From: Massilia norwichensis
GTDB taxonomy: Bacteria > Pseudomonadota > Gammaproteobacteria > Burkholderiales > Burkholderiaceae_D
Direction of reading: 5' to 3'
DNA length: 64,000 bases
NCBI RefSeq assembly: GCF_024753245.1
Contig: NZ_JANUGX010000028.1
Span: 30,322-94,321, forward strand
Positions 34,057-42,564 of this stretch are shown piece by piece. The position numbers were made by a program, and so were the translations under genes. Each line of letters opens with the position of its first letter. Position 1 is the stretch's first letter. Below the pieces are notes generated by a model. The model was not told where the DNA came from. It saw only the letters and a program-made list of their open reading frames with translations, and did no database searches.

Positions 34057-36465
34057 ATGTTCGACACCGATCCGCCCGCCCGCGCCGTCTTCCTGACGGA
34101 CGACGCGGGCAATATCACCACCTGGAACGCAGGTTCTGAAACGCTGTTCGGCATCCCTGCCGACGCTGCACTCGGCCGTCCCGTCACCAGCCTGTTCGTC
34201 GCCAGCGCGCGCGATGCCTGGACCGCCGGCTGGGCCGCCCTCGCCCAGCGCCCCGATGGCGCCCAGCTGAGCGCCGACCTGCACTGCGCCCACGGCCGCA
34301 TCTTTTCCGCCACCCTCGCCATGGCGCCGCAATTCGATACCGCCGGCGGCCTGATCGGCTGCGCCGTGTCCGTCACCACCGAATTCGAACGCAACGCACC
34401 GGAATCGGCGCACGTGGCGCGCACGCCCTTGTCCAGCGTGGTCGACCTGTTTCCCGGCACCTTCTACGCCCTCAACCGCGATGGTCGCTTCGTGCTCTGG
34501 AACCGCAACCTGGAGCGCCTGACCGCCATGGCGCCGGACCAGCTGGCCGCCGCGCGCGCGGCCGACCTGCTCGACCTGGGCCAGCGCCCGCTGCTCAACG
34601 ACGCCATCCGCCGCGTGTTCGACGAGGGCGCGGAAATGAAGCTGGAAGTCGACTTCGTGGCCAGCAACGGCAAGGAAATTCCGGTCCTGTTGCGCGGGGC
34701 GCAGGTGCGCTGCAACGGCGGCCATTACCTGTTCGGGGTCGGCATCGACATCGCCGAACGGCGCCAGCGCGAGGAACAGCTGCGCCTGCGCGAACGCGCG
34801 CTGCACGCAGCCAGCAACGGCATCGTGATCGCCCACAGCGACGGTCCCGACAGCCCGATCGAATACGTCAACCCGGCCTTCGAGCGCATCACCGGCTACA
34901 GCATGGCGGAAGTCATCGGCCGCGATCCGCGCTTCATGGCCGCCCCCGGCATGGACATGGTCGAGCGCAAGTTGCTGCACGAAGCGATCGCTGCCCAGCG
35001 CCCGGTCAACGTGGTGCTGCGCAACCTGCGCAAGAACGGCGAGCTGTTCTGGAACGACCTGAACATCACGCCGGTCCACGACGAACAGGGCAAGGTGACC
35101 CACTTCATCGGCGTGATCAACGACGTCACCGCATCGATGCTGCGCACCGCCCACCTCGAGCACGAGGTCAACCACGATCCCCTCACCGGCCTGGCCAACC
35201 GCAACCTGCTGTGGGACCGGCTGGAGCAGGCGCTGCACATGGCGCAGCGTCAGAAGTCGCTGGTGGCGACCGTGCTGATCGACCTGAACAACTTCAAGAC
35301 CATCAACGATACCCTGGGCCACGAGGCCGGCGACGTGGTGTTGAAGGTGGTCGCGCGGCGCCTGCAGGCCTCGGTGCGCGACAGCGACACGGTGGCGCGC
35401 ATGTCCGGCGACGAGTTCGTGCTGGTGCTGGCCAACCAGCCTTCGCTGTGCTTCACGCTGCGCATGGTCGAGCGCCTGCGCCAGAGCTTCGCGATTCCCG
35501 TGTCCTTCAACGGCCGCGAGATCCCGGTCGGCGCCAGCGTCGGCGTGGCGCTCTATCCGCACGACGGCATCACCGCCACCGAGCTGGTGCGCGCGGCCGA
35601 CGTCGCGATGTACCACGGCAAGGGCAATGGCCACAACGACGTGCATTTCTTCTCGGCCGATATGCGCTCGAGCAACGATGCCAAGCGCAAGATCGAGGAA
35701 GACCTGCAGCACGCGCTCGAGAACGACGAGCTGTTCCTGCTCTACCAGCCGCGCATCTCGCTGCGCAGCGGCCAGATAATGGGTTTCGAGGCCCTGCTGC
35801 GCTGGCGCCACCCCGAGCAGGGCGTGCTGCCGCCCGCCCGCTTCCTGACCGAGGCCGAGGAAAACGGCGTCATCGTGCCGATCGGCCGGCGCGTGCTGGA
35901 CCATGCCTGCGCCTTTGCCGCGCAGTTGCGCCAGACCGGGGGGCAAGGCGTGGGAGCGTCCGCCGTGCCGGTCACCGTCAACGTGTCCTACCGCGAATAC
36001 AGCCAGGCCGATTTCATCGACAACCTGTCCGCCCTGCTGGCGCGCCATGCGCTGCCGGCCGACAGCCTGCAGCTCGACCTGCCCATCGACGGCCTGCTGC
36101 GCAACCCCGGGCTGGGACGCGACCTGTCGCGGCAGTTGCGCGAGCTCGGCGTGTGCGTGTCGGTGGACGGTTTTGGCGCCGGCCTGTGCGACCTCGCTTA
36201 TCTGCAGCAGCTCGAAGCCGGCCAGGTCAAGCTGTCGCGCCATACTGTGCACGGCATCGCCGATGGCACCGGCAGCCTCGTGAAAAGCTTGATCGACATC
36301 GGGCACAACCTGAACATGGAGGTGGTCGGCGAGGCCGTGGAGACGCGGCCGCAGGTGGAATTCCTGAAGTCGCATGGCTGCGACCAGTTGCAGGGGATCT
36401 GGTTCAGTGAGCCGCTCGCTGCGGAAGCGGCCCAGCAGATGCTCAAGACCCATCAACCGGCCTGA
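34057..36465 (+). CDS. PAS-GGDEF-EAL protein with degenerate EAL domain
   Basis: 802 residues from ATG 34057, favoured by GGGGAG just upstream; ATG 34045 is the alternative. Three PAS-type domains (ending about 105, 235 and 365), a GGDEF domain with SGDEF at 450-454, and an EAL domain. EALLRW (from E578) and the NVS asparagine are kept, but the LTE-type metal glutamate is lost (LDLPID, 673-678) and DDFGTG has become VDGFGAG (D704, G705). Two metal ligands are therefore missing and phosphodiesterase activity is doubtful. It may make c-di-GMP or bind it as a sensor. No membrane segment. Confidence 0.88.
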   Translation: MFDTDPPARAVFLTDDAGNITTWNAGSETLFGIPADAALGRPVTSLFVASARDAWTAGWAALAQRPDGAQLSADLHCAHGRIFSATLAMAPQFDTAGGLIGCAVSVTTEFERNAPESAHVARTPLSSVVDLFPGTFYALNRDGRFVLWNRNLERLTAMAPDQLAAARAADLLDLGQRPLLNDAIRRVFDEGAEMKLEVDFVASNGKEIPVLLRGAQVRCNGGHYLFGVGIDIAERRQREEQLRLRERALHAASNGIVIAHSDGPDSPIEYVNPAFERITGYSMAEVIGRDPRFMAAPGMDMVERKLLHEAIAAQRPVNVVLRNLRKNGELFWNDLNITPVHDEQGKVTHFIGVINDVTASMLRTAHLEHEVNHDPLTGLANRNLLWDRLEQALHMAQRQKSLVATVLIDLNNFKTINDTLGHEAGDVVLKVVARRLQASVRDSDTVARMSGDEFVLVLANQPSLCFTLRMVERLRQSFAIPVSFNGREIPVGASVGVALYPHDGITATELVRAADVAMYHGKGNGHNDVHFFSADMRSSNDAKRKIEEDLQHALENDELFLLYQPRISLRSGQIMGFEALLRWRHPEQGVLPPARFLTEAEENGVIVPIGRRVLDHACAFAAQLRQTGGQGVGASAVPVTVNVSYREYSQADFIDNLSALLARHALPADSLQLDLPIDGLLRNPGLGRDLSRQLRELGVCVSVDGFGAGLCDLAYLQQLEAGQVKLSRHTVHGIADGTGSLVKSLIDIGHNLNMEVVGEAVETRPQVEFLKSHGCDQLQGIWFSEPLAAEAAQQMLKTHQPA

Positions 36466-36475
36466 CCCGCCAAGG

Positions 36476-36555
36476 ACGTCGTTCCCGCGCTCACCACGTC
36501 GCTCCCGCACTCACCACGTCGTTCCCGCGCTCACCACGTCGCTCCCGCACTCACC
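36476..36555. repeat. Tandem repeat: two perfect 40-bp copies, each of two 20-bp halves
   Basis: Units ACGTCGTTCCCGCGCTCACC and ACGTCGCTCCCGCACTCACC alternate twice (36476-36495, 36496-36515, 36516-36535, 36536-36555). The next ACGTCGTTCCCGCGC runs into the hairpin repeat at 36561, so the array looks like amplification of that repeat's left edge. Confidence 0.9.
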
Positions 36556-36645
36556 ACGTCGTTCCCGCGCAGGCGGGAACCCAAGTTTGCTTGCGTTACG
36601 ACGGCTCACGCAGCCCTTGGATCCCCGCCTGCGCGGGGATGACGG
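36556..36645. repeat. Paired hairpin repeat (REP-like), copy between GGDEF-EAL and DHH genes
   Basis: First hairpin GTTCCCGC-GCAG-GCGGGAAC (36561-36580), followed by CCAAGTTTGC, a roughly 35-base middle, CCTTGG and a second hairpin ATCCCCGC-CTGC-GCGGGGAT (36621-36640), then GACG. The same two-hairpin plan occurs after cysN at 49668-49755. It separates the convergent genes and may end both transcripts. Confidence 0.85.
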
Positions 36646-36653
36646 CGTATCTG

Positions 36654-37592
36654 CTAGCCTTCGGACGTGATCCGCTGAATCAAGGCTCCCAGCACATCCT
36701 CGGCCATCTCGTTCGACACCTGGCAAGTCCCCGCATTCTCGTGCCCGCCACCGCCGTATTCCAGCATCAGCGCGCCGATGTTCGTTTTCGACGTGCGGTT
36801 CAGGATCGACTTGCCGGTGGCGAACACGGTGTTCTGGTTCTTCAGGCCCCACAGCACGTGAATCGAGATGTTCGTTTCCGGGAACAGCGCGTAGATCAGG
36901 AAGCGGTTGCCGGCAAAAATGGTCTTTTCTTCGCGCAGGTCGAGCACGACCAGGTTCTTGTGCAGCTTCGCGCAGCGGCGGATCTGCTGCTTGCACAGCT
37001 CGTTGTGCTCCATGTACAGGGCGCTGCGCTCCCGCACGTCGGGCAGCCCCATGATCTGCTCGATGCCGAGGGTGCGGCAGTGCTGGATGAGGTCCATCAT
37101 CAGCTGGTAGTTGGAGATGCGGAAGTCGTGGAAGCGGCCCAGGCCGGTGCGCGCGTCCATCAGGAAGTTCAGCAGGTTCCAGCCGCTCGGGTCGAGCACC
37201 TCGGCGCGCGAAAAACGTGCGGCGTCGGCCTTGTCGACGGCGTCCATCATGTCGCGCCAGGCGCTCGGGAACACGCGCGCGCCGCCGTAGTAGTCGTAGA
37301 CGACGCGGGCGGCCGAGGGCGCCCGCGGATCGATCACGTGGTTCTCGCGGCGTCCGCTGTTGCGGATGGTTTCGGACAGATGGTGGTCGAAGGCCAGGTG
37401 CGCCCCCGCCACGTAAGGCAGGTTGGTGGTGATGTCGCGCTGGTTGATGGCGATCTTACCGTCCTGCATGTCCTTCGGGTGGACGAACAGGATATCGTCG
37501 ATCAGGTCCAGGTGCTTGAGCAGGACGGCGCAGACCAGGCCGTCGAAGTCGCTGCGGGTAACGAGGCGGTAGCGTTGTGGAACGGCAGACAT
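36654..37592 (-). CDS. DHH family phosphoesterase
   Basis: 312 residues from ATG 37592. Motifs: VTRSDFDGLVCAVLL (first DHH motif), AHLAFDHHLSE (the DHH triad), and the DHHA1-type EYGGGGHENAGTCQV near the C-terminus. These proteins are Mn-dependent phosphodiesterases that act on nanoRNA, pAp, cyclic dinucleotides or polyphosphate. Substrate cannot be told; the DFDG variant and total length are nearest to exopolyphosphatase-like members in betaproteobacteria. The gene ends 8 bases before the repeat cluster. Confidence 0.85.
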   Translation of the reverse strand: MSAVPQRYRLVTRSDFDGLVCAVLLKHLDLIDDILFVHPKDMQDGKIAINQRDITTNLPYVAGAHLAFDHHLSETIRNSGRRENHVIDPRAPSAARVVYDYYGGARVFPSAWRDMMDAVDKADAARFSRAEVLDPSGWNLLNFLMDARTGLGRFHDFRISNYQLMMDLIQHCRTLGIEQIMGLPDVRERSALYMEHNELCKQQIRRCAKLHKNLVVLDLREEKTIFAGNRFLIYALFPETNISIHVLWGLKNQNTVFATGKSILNRTSKTNIGALMLEYGGGGHENAGTCQVSNEMAEDVLGALIQRITSEG

Positions 37593-37869
37593 TAGCAAAC
37601 CCTTTCATTGCAGGAAGAACGAATCGTGGGCTGGCGCAGCCAGGGCGTCGGTCCATCATACCTTGCATTTTTGTATCTTTCCAAGCCGCATTTTTACCAC
37701 GCAGCCCGCTGCCATCCATTCCCCTGTTCCTGCAGGCTGTCGCATTCCCCTGGCAATCCGGGCGACCAGGAATTAAAGTTGCAACATCCCAACAGCGATG
37801 CTGGGAATGAGAACGGGTTTTCCGCTGCCTGCCCCTGTAGCGGTTACACTCGCCGATTAATTGTAGAAA
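37593..37869. other. Intergenic region before the LytS-like kinase
   Basis: 277 bases with no supported gene. It must hold the divergent promoters for the DHH gene and the kinase. CATTCCCCTG occurs twice (about 37706 and 37742). No terminator or RNA gene was seen. Confidence 0.5.
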
Positions 37870-39252
37870 ATGCACTCCATGCAGACCCGGCGTACGACCC
37901 AGCAATCCTTTTCCAACACCCTGTCGCGGCTCTACCACGCGTTCGACGCGGTCGCGACCTGGGTGACGCGCCTGTCGTGGTGGAAGTTTTTCCTGTTCGC
38001 CGCATTGATGCTGATCGCCGGCCAGATCCTGCAGGACGAGCTGTTCTCGGGCGGCGAGGAAGATCCGGTGCGCACCGAACGCAGCGCCCGCAAGTCGGAG
38101 CCGGCGATCATGATCGACGACAGCGGCATCCGCATCAGTCCACGCGGCAAGCGCCGCGGCAACGACGAAGACGCCGAGGCCCAGAAGGCGGCCGAAGCGG
38201 CAGCGGCCGCGATCTCTGCGAATGCCCTGAAGGAAGCCGAAAAGGCCGGCAAGAACGCCGATGCGGCGCAGAAGAATGCCGAGGAAGCGGCAAAGAACGC
38301 CGCCGACACCGTACCGCCGACGCCGCCGACGCCACCCATCCCCGCCGCCAGCGACAAGCCGCTCGGCGCCAAACTGGTGCGCGGCACGAACGGCGGCGAA
38401 GTCCATATCGACCTGCCGCCGCAGATCGGCGAGGAATTGTCCGACGCCATCGAAGCGGCCGTCGACGATGCCGCCGAAGCCAAGGCGCGCAGCTATCACA
38501 AGCAGGCCTCGACCTGGTTCACCAGCTTCGTCTGGCTGCTGGTGCTGGCCCTGTTCGGCACCAAGGCCCTGATGAGCGGCAAGAAGCGCGCGGAAGCCGA
38601 GATGCAGAGCGCCACCGCCGCGGCCGAGCGCGAATCCATGCAGCGCCAGCTGTCGGAAGCCCGGATGGCGGCCATGCAGGCCCAGGTCGAGCCGCACTTC
38701 CTGTTCAACACCCTGGCCTCGGTCGAGCACCTGATCGAGACCGACCCGCCGCGCGCCTCGGCCATGCAGCGCACCCTGATCCAGTACCTGCGCGCCGTGA
38801 TTCCGCAGATGCGCGACGCCAACCTGACCACCAGCCTCGGCCGTGAAGTCGACATGGTCACCTCCTACCTCGACCTGCTCAAGATGCGCATGGAAGAGCG
38901 TTTGACGGTCGACCTGCAGGTGCCGGATGGCCTGCGCAGCGCGGCCTTCCCGCCGATGATGCTGCAGTCGATGGTCGAGAACGCGATCAAGCACGGCCTG
39001 GAGTGCAAGCCCGACGGCGGCCACCTGGAAGTGCGGGCCGAGATCGTCGACAGCAAGCTGCGCGTGACGGTGGCCGACAATGGCGTCGGCTTCGGCGTCA
39101 TGCCGAGCAAGGGCACCGGCCTGGGCCTGTCGAACATCCGCGAGCGCCTGAAGCTGCTGCACGGCGAGGCCGGCCAGTTGCACATTGCCGCGAATGTGCC
39201 GAGCGGCGTGATCGCGACCATCGAGGTGCCCTATCAGTTGGCATCAAAATGA
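37870..39252 (+). CDS. LytS/AlgZ-type sensor histidine kinase with alanine-rich extracytoplasmic loop
   Basis: 460 residues. Membrane helices at about 37-53 and 216-235 enclose a ~160-residue loop with an alanine-rich helical stretch (AEAQKAAEAAAAAISANALK, AKNADAAQKNAEEAAKNAAD) and a PPTPPTPPIP hinge. The kinase core is His_kinase/HATPase of the LytS type: AQVEPHFLFNTLASVEHLIE with H276, MVENAIKHGLECK (N-box) and NGVGFG...GTGLGLSNIRERL. It is followed 56 bases later by a LytTR response regulator, its likely partner. The signal is unknown; the loop looks structural rather than ligand-binding. Confidence 0.9.
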   Translation: MHSMQTRRTTQQSFSNTLSRLYHAFDAVATWVTRLSWWKFFLFAALMLIAGQILQDELFSGGEEDPVRTERSARKSEPAIMIDDSGIRISPRGKRRGNDEDAEAQKAAEAAAAAISANALKEAEKAGKNADAAQKNAEEAAKNAADTVPPTPPTPPIPAASDKPLGAKLVRGTNGGEVHIDLPPQIGEELSDAIEAAVDDAAEAKARSYHKQASTWFTSFVWLLVLALFGTKALMSGKKRAEAEMQSATAAAERESMQRQLSEARMAAMQAQVEPHFLFNTLASVEHLIETDPPRASAMQRTLIQYLRAVIPQMRDANLTTSLGREVDMVTSYLDLLKMRMEERLTVDLQVPDGLRSAAFPPMMLQSMVENAIKHGLECKPDGGHLEVRAEIVDSKLRVTVADNGVGFGVMPSKGTGLGLSNIRERLKLLHGEAGQLHIAANVPSGVIATIEVPYQLASK

Positions 39253-39308
39253 TTGCCTGACACGGCTTTTCATTGAATAATTGTCACTCTTCCTTTACTT
39301 GTCCTGCC

Positions 39309-40091
39309 ATGCCTACCGCAATCATTGCCGACGACGAAAGACTGATGCGCGACCTGCTCCGTACCCGCCTGTCCCAGGTGTGGCCGGAACTGGAGATCGT
39401 CGGCGAGGCCAAGAACGGCGATGAAGCCGTGCAGCTGGTCTCGGCCTTGAAACCCGACCTCACCTTCCTCGATATCCGCATGCCGGGCAAGACCGGCATG
39501 GAAGCGGCGCGCGACATCGGCGACGCCAGCCAGGTCGTGTTCGTGACCGCCTACGACCAGTACGCGGTGGAGGCCTTCGAGCGCGGTGCGGTCGACTACG
39601 TGCTGAAACCGCCGGAGCCGGAGCGCCTGAAGATCACGGTCGAGCGCCTGAAGGAACGTCTGGCGGCACCGGCCAGCACGGGCGCCACGGCCAGCGCCAA
39701 CGTCAGCGATACCGTCACCGCCATGCTGTCGCAGCTGGCCGAGAAGATCGCCGCGCCCAAGCCGAAATACCTGCAATGGATCCAGGCCAGCATCGGCCAG
39801 GACCTGCGCATGATTCCGGTGGAAGAAATCCTGTTCTTCCGCTCGGACGAAAAATACACCTGCGTACAGACCGACAAGTTCGAGGCCCTGATCAGGAAGC
39901 CGGTGCGCGACCTGGCCGAGGAACTCGATCCTTCGCTGTTCTGGCAGATCCACCGCGCGACCCTGGTCAACGTCAACGCCATCGAAGGCGTGACGCGCGA
40001 CATCCGCGGCCGCCACCTGGTCCTGATCAAGGGCCGCCCCGACAAGCTGGAAGTCAGCCGCAGCTTCCTGCATTTGTTCAAGCAGATGTAA
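39309..40091 (+). CDS. LytTR family response regulator
   Basis: 260 residues from ATG 39309 (MPTAIIADDERLMRDLL). Receiver with D8/D9, phospho-acceptor D55 in LTFLDIRMPGKTGM and conserved lysine in VDYVLKPPEPERL. A linker leads to a LytTR DNA-binding domain (IPVEEILFFRSDEKYTCVQT, FWQIHRATLVNVNAIEGV). It should bind direct repeats as do AlgR, AgrA and LytR. Cotranscribed with the preceding kinase and closed by an intrinsic terminator. Confidence 0.92.
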   Translation: MPTAIIADDERLMRDLLRTRLSQVWPELEIVGEAKNGDEAVQLVSALKPDLTFLDIRMPGKTGMEAARDIGDASQVVFVTAYDQYAVEAFERGAVDYVLKPPEPERLKITVERLKERLAAPASTGATASANVSDTVTAMLSQLAEKIAAPKPKYLQWIQASIGQDLRMIPVEEILFFRSDEKYTCVQTDKFEALIRKPVRDLAEELDPSLFWQIHRATLVNVNAIEGVTRDIRGRHLVLIKGRPDKLEVSRSFLHLFKQM

Positions 40092-40131
40092 ATCAAGCCG
40101 TCACGGAGCGCTGCCGTTTAAGGTAGATGCC

Positions 40132-40158
40132 GGGCCCGCGTTTGCGGGCCGCTTTTTA
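40132..40158 (+). terminator. Intrinsic terminator after the LytTR regulator
   Basis: GGCCCGC (40133-40139), loop GTTT, GCGGGCC (40144-40150), then GC and TTTTT (40153-40157). It ends 10 bases before the ATG of the next kinase, so that kinase needs read-through or a promoter inside this region. Confidence 0.8.
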
Positions 40159-40167
40159 CACGCATCC

Positions 40168-41322
40168 ATGAACCGACAGCGCCTTCGCTCGACCGCCTGG
40201 ACCGCGACCGTTCTCCTGATCGGGCTCGCGGCCGGCCGCCGGCTGGGCCGCGCCCCAGCCAAGGACCTCGATACCGTGCCGGCCAGCCGCCAGATCGTCC
40301 ACGACGCCCACGATGCCATCATTTCCGCCGACGGCAGCTACACCATCGTGATGGCCAACCCCGCCGCCGCCGCGCTGTTCGGCACCACGGTGGAAGGCAT
40401 GATCGGCAGCCCGCTGGCGCGCTGGATCGAATCCGCCACCACCGGGCACGGACCCGACGAGATGCTCGACTACTTCCGCGCCGGCAGCGGTCGCGCCGGC
40501 CGCCGCGCCACCGATTACGCCGTCACCGGCCTGCGCGCCGACGGCGAACGCTTCCCCATCGAAGGCTCGATTTCGCGCGCCAACGAAGGCGCGCCCTTCT
40601 ACACCGTGATCATGCGCGACGTCTCCGAACGCAAGCGCGTGCAGGACAAGCTGACGCGCTCGCACGACCAGCTGCGCCAACTATCCGCCGCGCTGCAGAC
40701 CATCCGCGAGGAAGAACGCACCCACATCGCGCGCGAGCTGCACGACGACCTCGGCCAGATCCTGGCCTCGCTGCGCATGGACCTGACCCTGCTGCAGCAG
40801 ACTGACGGCATGACCGCCGAGAGCCTGCGTCTGATGAACGGCATGGAGCAGAACCTCCTGACGGCCATCAGCTCGCTGCGCCGCATCGCCACCAACCTGC
40901 GCCCGCGCGCGCTCGATGAGGGCGGCCTGTATTTCGCCCTGCGCGGCCTTCGCGACGATTTCGTCGAGCGCTACGGCATCCCCACCACCCTGCTCGCCGA
41001 CGAAGCCGAACTGCGCCTCGACGACAGCGCCAGCACCGCGATCTTCCGCATGATGCAGGAAGCGCTGACCAACATCGCGCGCCACGCCGAGGCCACGTCC
41101 GTCACCATGAACCTGTTCCGCTCGGACGGCGACCTCCTGATCACCATCCGCGACGACGGCCGCGGCATCCGTCCCGAAGACATGGAAAAAGCCGAGTCCC
41201 TGGGCCTGATCGGCATGCGCGAACGGGTCTGGGCCATGAACGGCGAGATCAGCATCACCTCCGACGAGCCGCCCGGCACCCGGATCGACATCGTGGTCCC
41301 GGTCAGCGGCCACATGGTCTGA
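40168..41322 (+). CDS. PAS-containing NarX/UhpB-type (HisKA_3) sensor kinase
   Basis: 384 residues. A short N-terminal hydrophobic stretch (TATVLLIGLAAG) may anchor it weakly. One PAS domain (about 42-155, ending MRDVSERKRVQD) precedes HisKA_3 with H192 in HIARELHDDLGQILASLRMDL, a conserved LRRIATNLRPRALDEGG, and HATPase motifs (QEALTNIARHAEA, DDGRGI, LGLIGMRERVWAMNG). Such kinases normally pair with NarL-type regulators; none is adjacent, so it is an orphan here. Confidence 0.9.
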   Translation: MNRQRLRSTAWTATVLLIGLAAGRRLGRAPAKDLDTVPASRQIVHDAHDAIISADGSYTIVMANPAAAALFGTTVEGMIGSPLARWIESATTGHGPDEMLDYFRAGSGRAGRRATDYAVTGLRADGERFPIEGSISRANEGAPFYTVIMRDVSERKRVQDKLTRSHDQLRQLSAALQTIREEERTHIARELHDDLGQILASLRMDLTLLQQTDGMTAESLRLMNGMEQNLLTAISSLRRIATNLRPRALDEGGLYFALRGLRDDFVERYGIPTTLLADEAELRLDDSASTAIFRMMQEALTNIARHAEATSVTMNLFRSDGDLLITIRDDGRGIRPEDMEKAESLGLIGMRERVWAMNGEISITSDEPPGTRIDIVVPVSGHMV

Positions 41323-41350
41323 TCGTTTGGTAAAACCTCAATCTTTCATC

Positions 41351-41368
41351 CTGTCATCAAACCGACAT
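41351..41368 (+). promoter_or_regulatory. Pho-box-like site upstream of the porin
   Basis: CTGTCAT (41351-41357), a 4-base spacer and CCGACAT (41362-41368) match the PhoB direct-repeat consensus CTGTCAT-N4-CTGTCAT at 12 of 14 positions. It lies 61 bases before the porin ATG. Confidence 0.45.
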
Positions 41369-41429
41369 ATCTCTTCGATAAGATGCGACGCGTTTCGACC
41401 CGTTTCGTCATCTACTTGGAGAGTTCTGA

Positions 41430-42449
41430 ATGCAAGCCAAACGCCTGGCAGCCGCACTGGTAGCCGTCACCCCGCTGTTCGCCGCCGCCCAGACCAACGT
41501 CACCCTGTACGGCATCATGGACGCCGCCGTTTCGTCGCAGGACGTCGGCGGCCCGGAAGGCCGCACCACCGTGATCAACTCGGGCAACCAGTCGAGCAGC
41601 CGCTTCGGCTTCCGCGGTACTGAAGACCTGGGCAATGGCCTGAAAGCCATGTTCAACCTGGAAGCAGGCGCTTCGATCGACACCGGCGCCGGCGACTCCG
41701 CCCTGTTCGGCCGCCGCGCCGTGGTCGGCCTCGAAGGCGGCTTCGGCAGCCTGACCCTGGGCCGCGAATACTCGCCGATCGCCGCCGTGGCCGCCGCCAC
41801 CGACGCCTTCGGCCAGGGCTTCTACGGCAGCAACCTGTCGGCCTTCACCACCAACCGCCTGACCCGCCGCCTGTCGAACTCGGTCAACTACAAGAGCCCG
41901 TCGTGGAACGGCCTGAAGCTGCTGGCCGCCTACTCGGCCGGCGAAGTCACCGCCGCCAACACCCCGTCGGGCGACCTGAAGGGCGTGGGCGTCGAATACA
42001 CGCTGGGCGGCCTGTACCTGGGCGCGGCCTACCACGTCGTCAACCGTCTGCCGGCCGACGAAGACAAGGAAACGGCCATCGGCGCGGCCTACAAGTTCGA
42101 CCAGCTGGGCGGCTTCGAGATCAAGGCCAACTACATGGCCGCCGACCGCGAAGGCGCGACCAAGTACAAGCAGGCCAACCTGGGCGGTGCTATGCCCTTC
42201 GGCGCGCACCGCGTGTACGCCAACTACCAGCAGCAGAAACAGGGCAATGCCAAGGGCAACAGCTGGGCCCTGGCCTACACCTACTCGCTGTCGAAGCGCA
42301 CCAACCTGTACGCGAGCTACGCCAGCCTGGACAACAACAACAGCGGCGTATTCGGCCTGACCTCGTCGTCGGTGACGATCGCGCCGGCCGCGACCGCGCT
42401 GGGCAAGGACCCGGACGTGTTCTCGCTGGGTATCCGCCACAGCTTCTAA
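41430..42449 (+). CDS. Gram-negative general porin
   Basis: 339 residues; ATG 41430 with GGAGAG upstream. Signal peptide MQAKRLAAALVAVTPLFAAA-Q, then NVTLYGIMDAAVSSQ, the typical first strand of betaproteobacterial trimeric porins (Omp32/OpcP type). SSRFGFRGTEDLGNGLKAMF and GRRAVVGLEGGFGSLTLGRE are family hallmarks. The barrel ends in FSLGIRHSF with terminal phenylalanine for BAM assembly. It admits small hydrophilic solutes, often anions in this family. Flanked by a possible Pho box and a strong terminator. Confidence 0.95.
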   Translation: MQAKRLAAALVAVTPLFAAAQTNVTLYGIMDAAVSSQDVGGPEGRTTVINSGNQSSSRFGFRGTEDLGNGLKAMFNLEAGASIDTGAGDSALFGRRAVVGLEGGFGSLTLGREYSPIAAVAAATDAFGQGFYGSNLSAFTTNRLTRRLSNSVNYKSPSWNGLKLLAAYSAGEVTAANTPSGDLKGVGVEYTLGGLYLGAAYHVVNRLPADEDKETAIGAAYKFDQLGGFEIKANYMAADREGATKYKQANLGGAMPFGAHRVYANYQQQKQGNAKGNSWALAYTYSLSKRTNLYASYASLDNNNSGVFGLTSSSVTIAPAATALGKDPDVFSLGIRHSF

Positions 42450-42467
42450 GCACGGTCTGCTGAAAAG

Positions 42468-42505
42468 AAACGCGGCGCAGGAATTGCTTCCTGCGCCGCG
42501 TTTTT
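42468..42505 (+). terminator. Intrinsic terminator after the porin gene
   Basis: A perfect 16-bp stem, AAACGCGGCGCAGGAA (42468-42483) with TTCCTGCGCCGCGTTT (42488-42503), loop TTGC and a T-run to 42505. Confidence 0.93.
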
Positions 42506-42564
42506 GTTCGTGATCGTGGGCACGTTCGTCATGCTTCGCATGACCCCACGCAGCCGTCACGTCA

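Noticed and set aside
36476..36645. CRISPR-like short repeats
   Set aside because: The 20-bp units are directly adjacent with no unique spacers, and there are no cas genes; it is a tandem repeat attached to a hairpin element.
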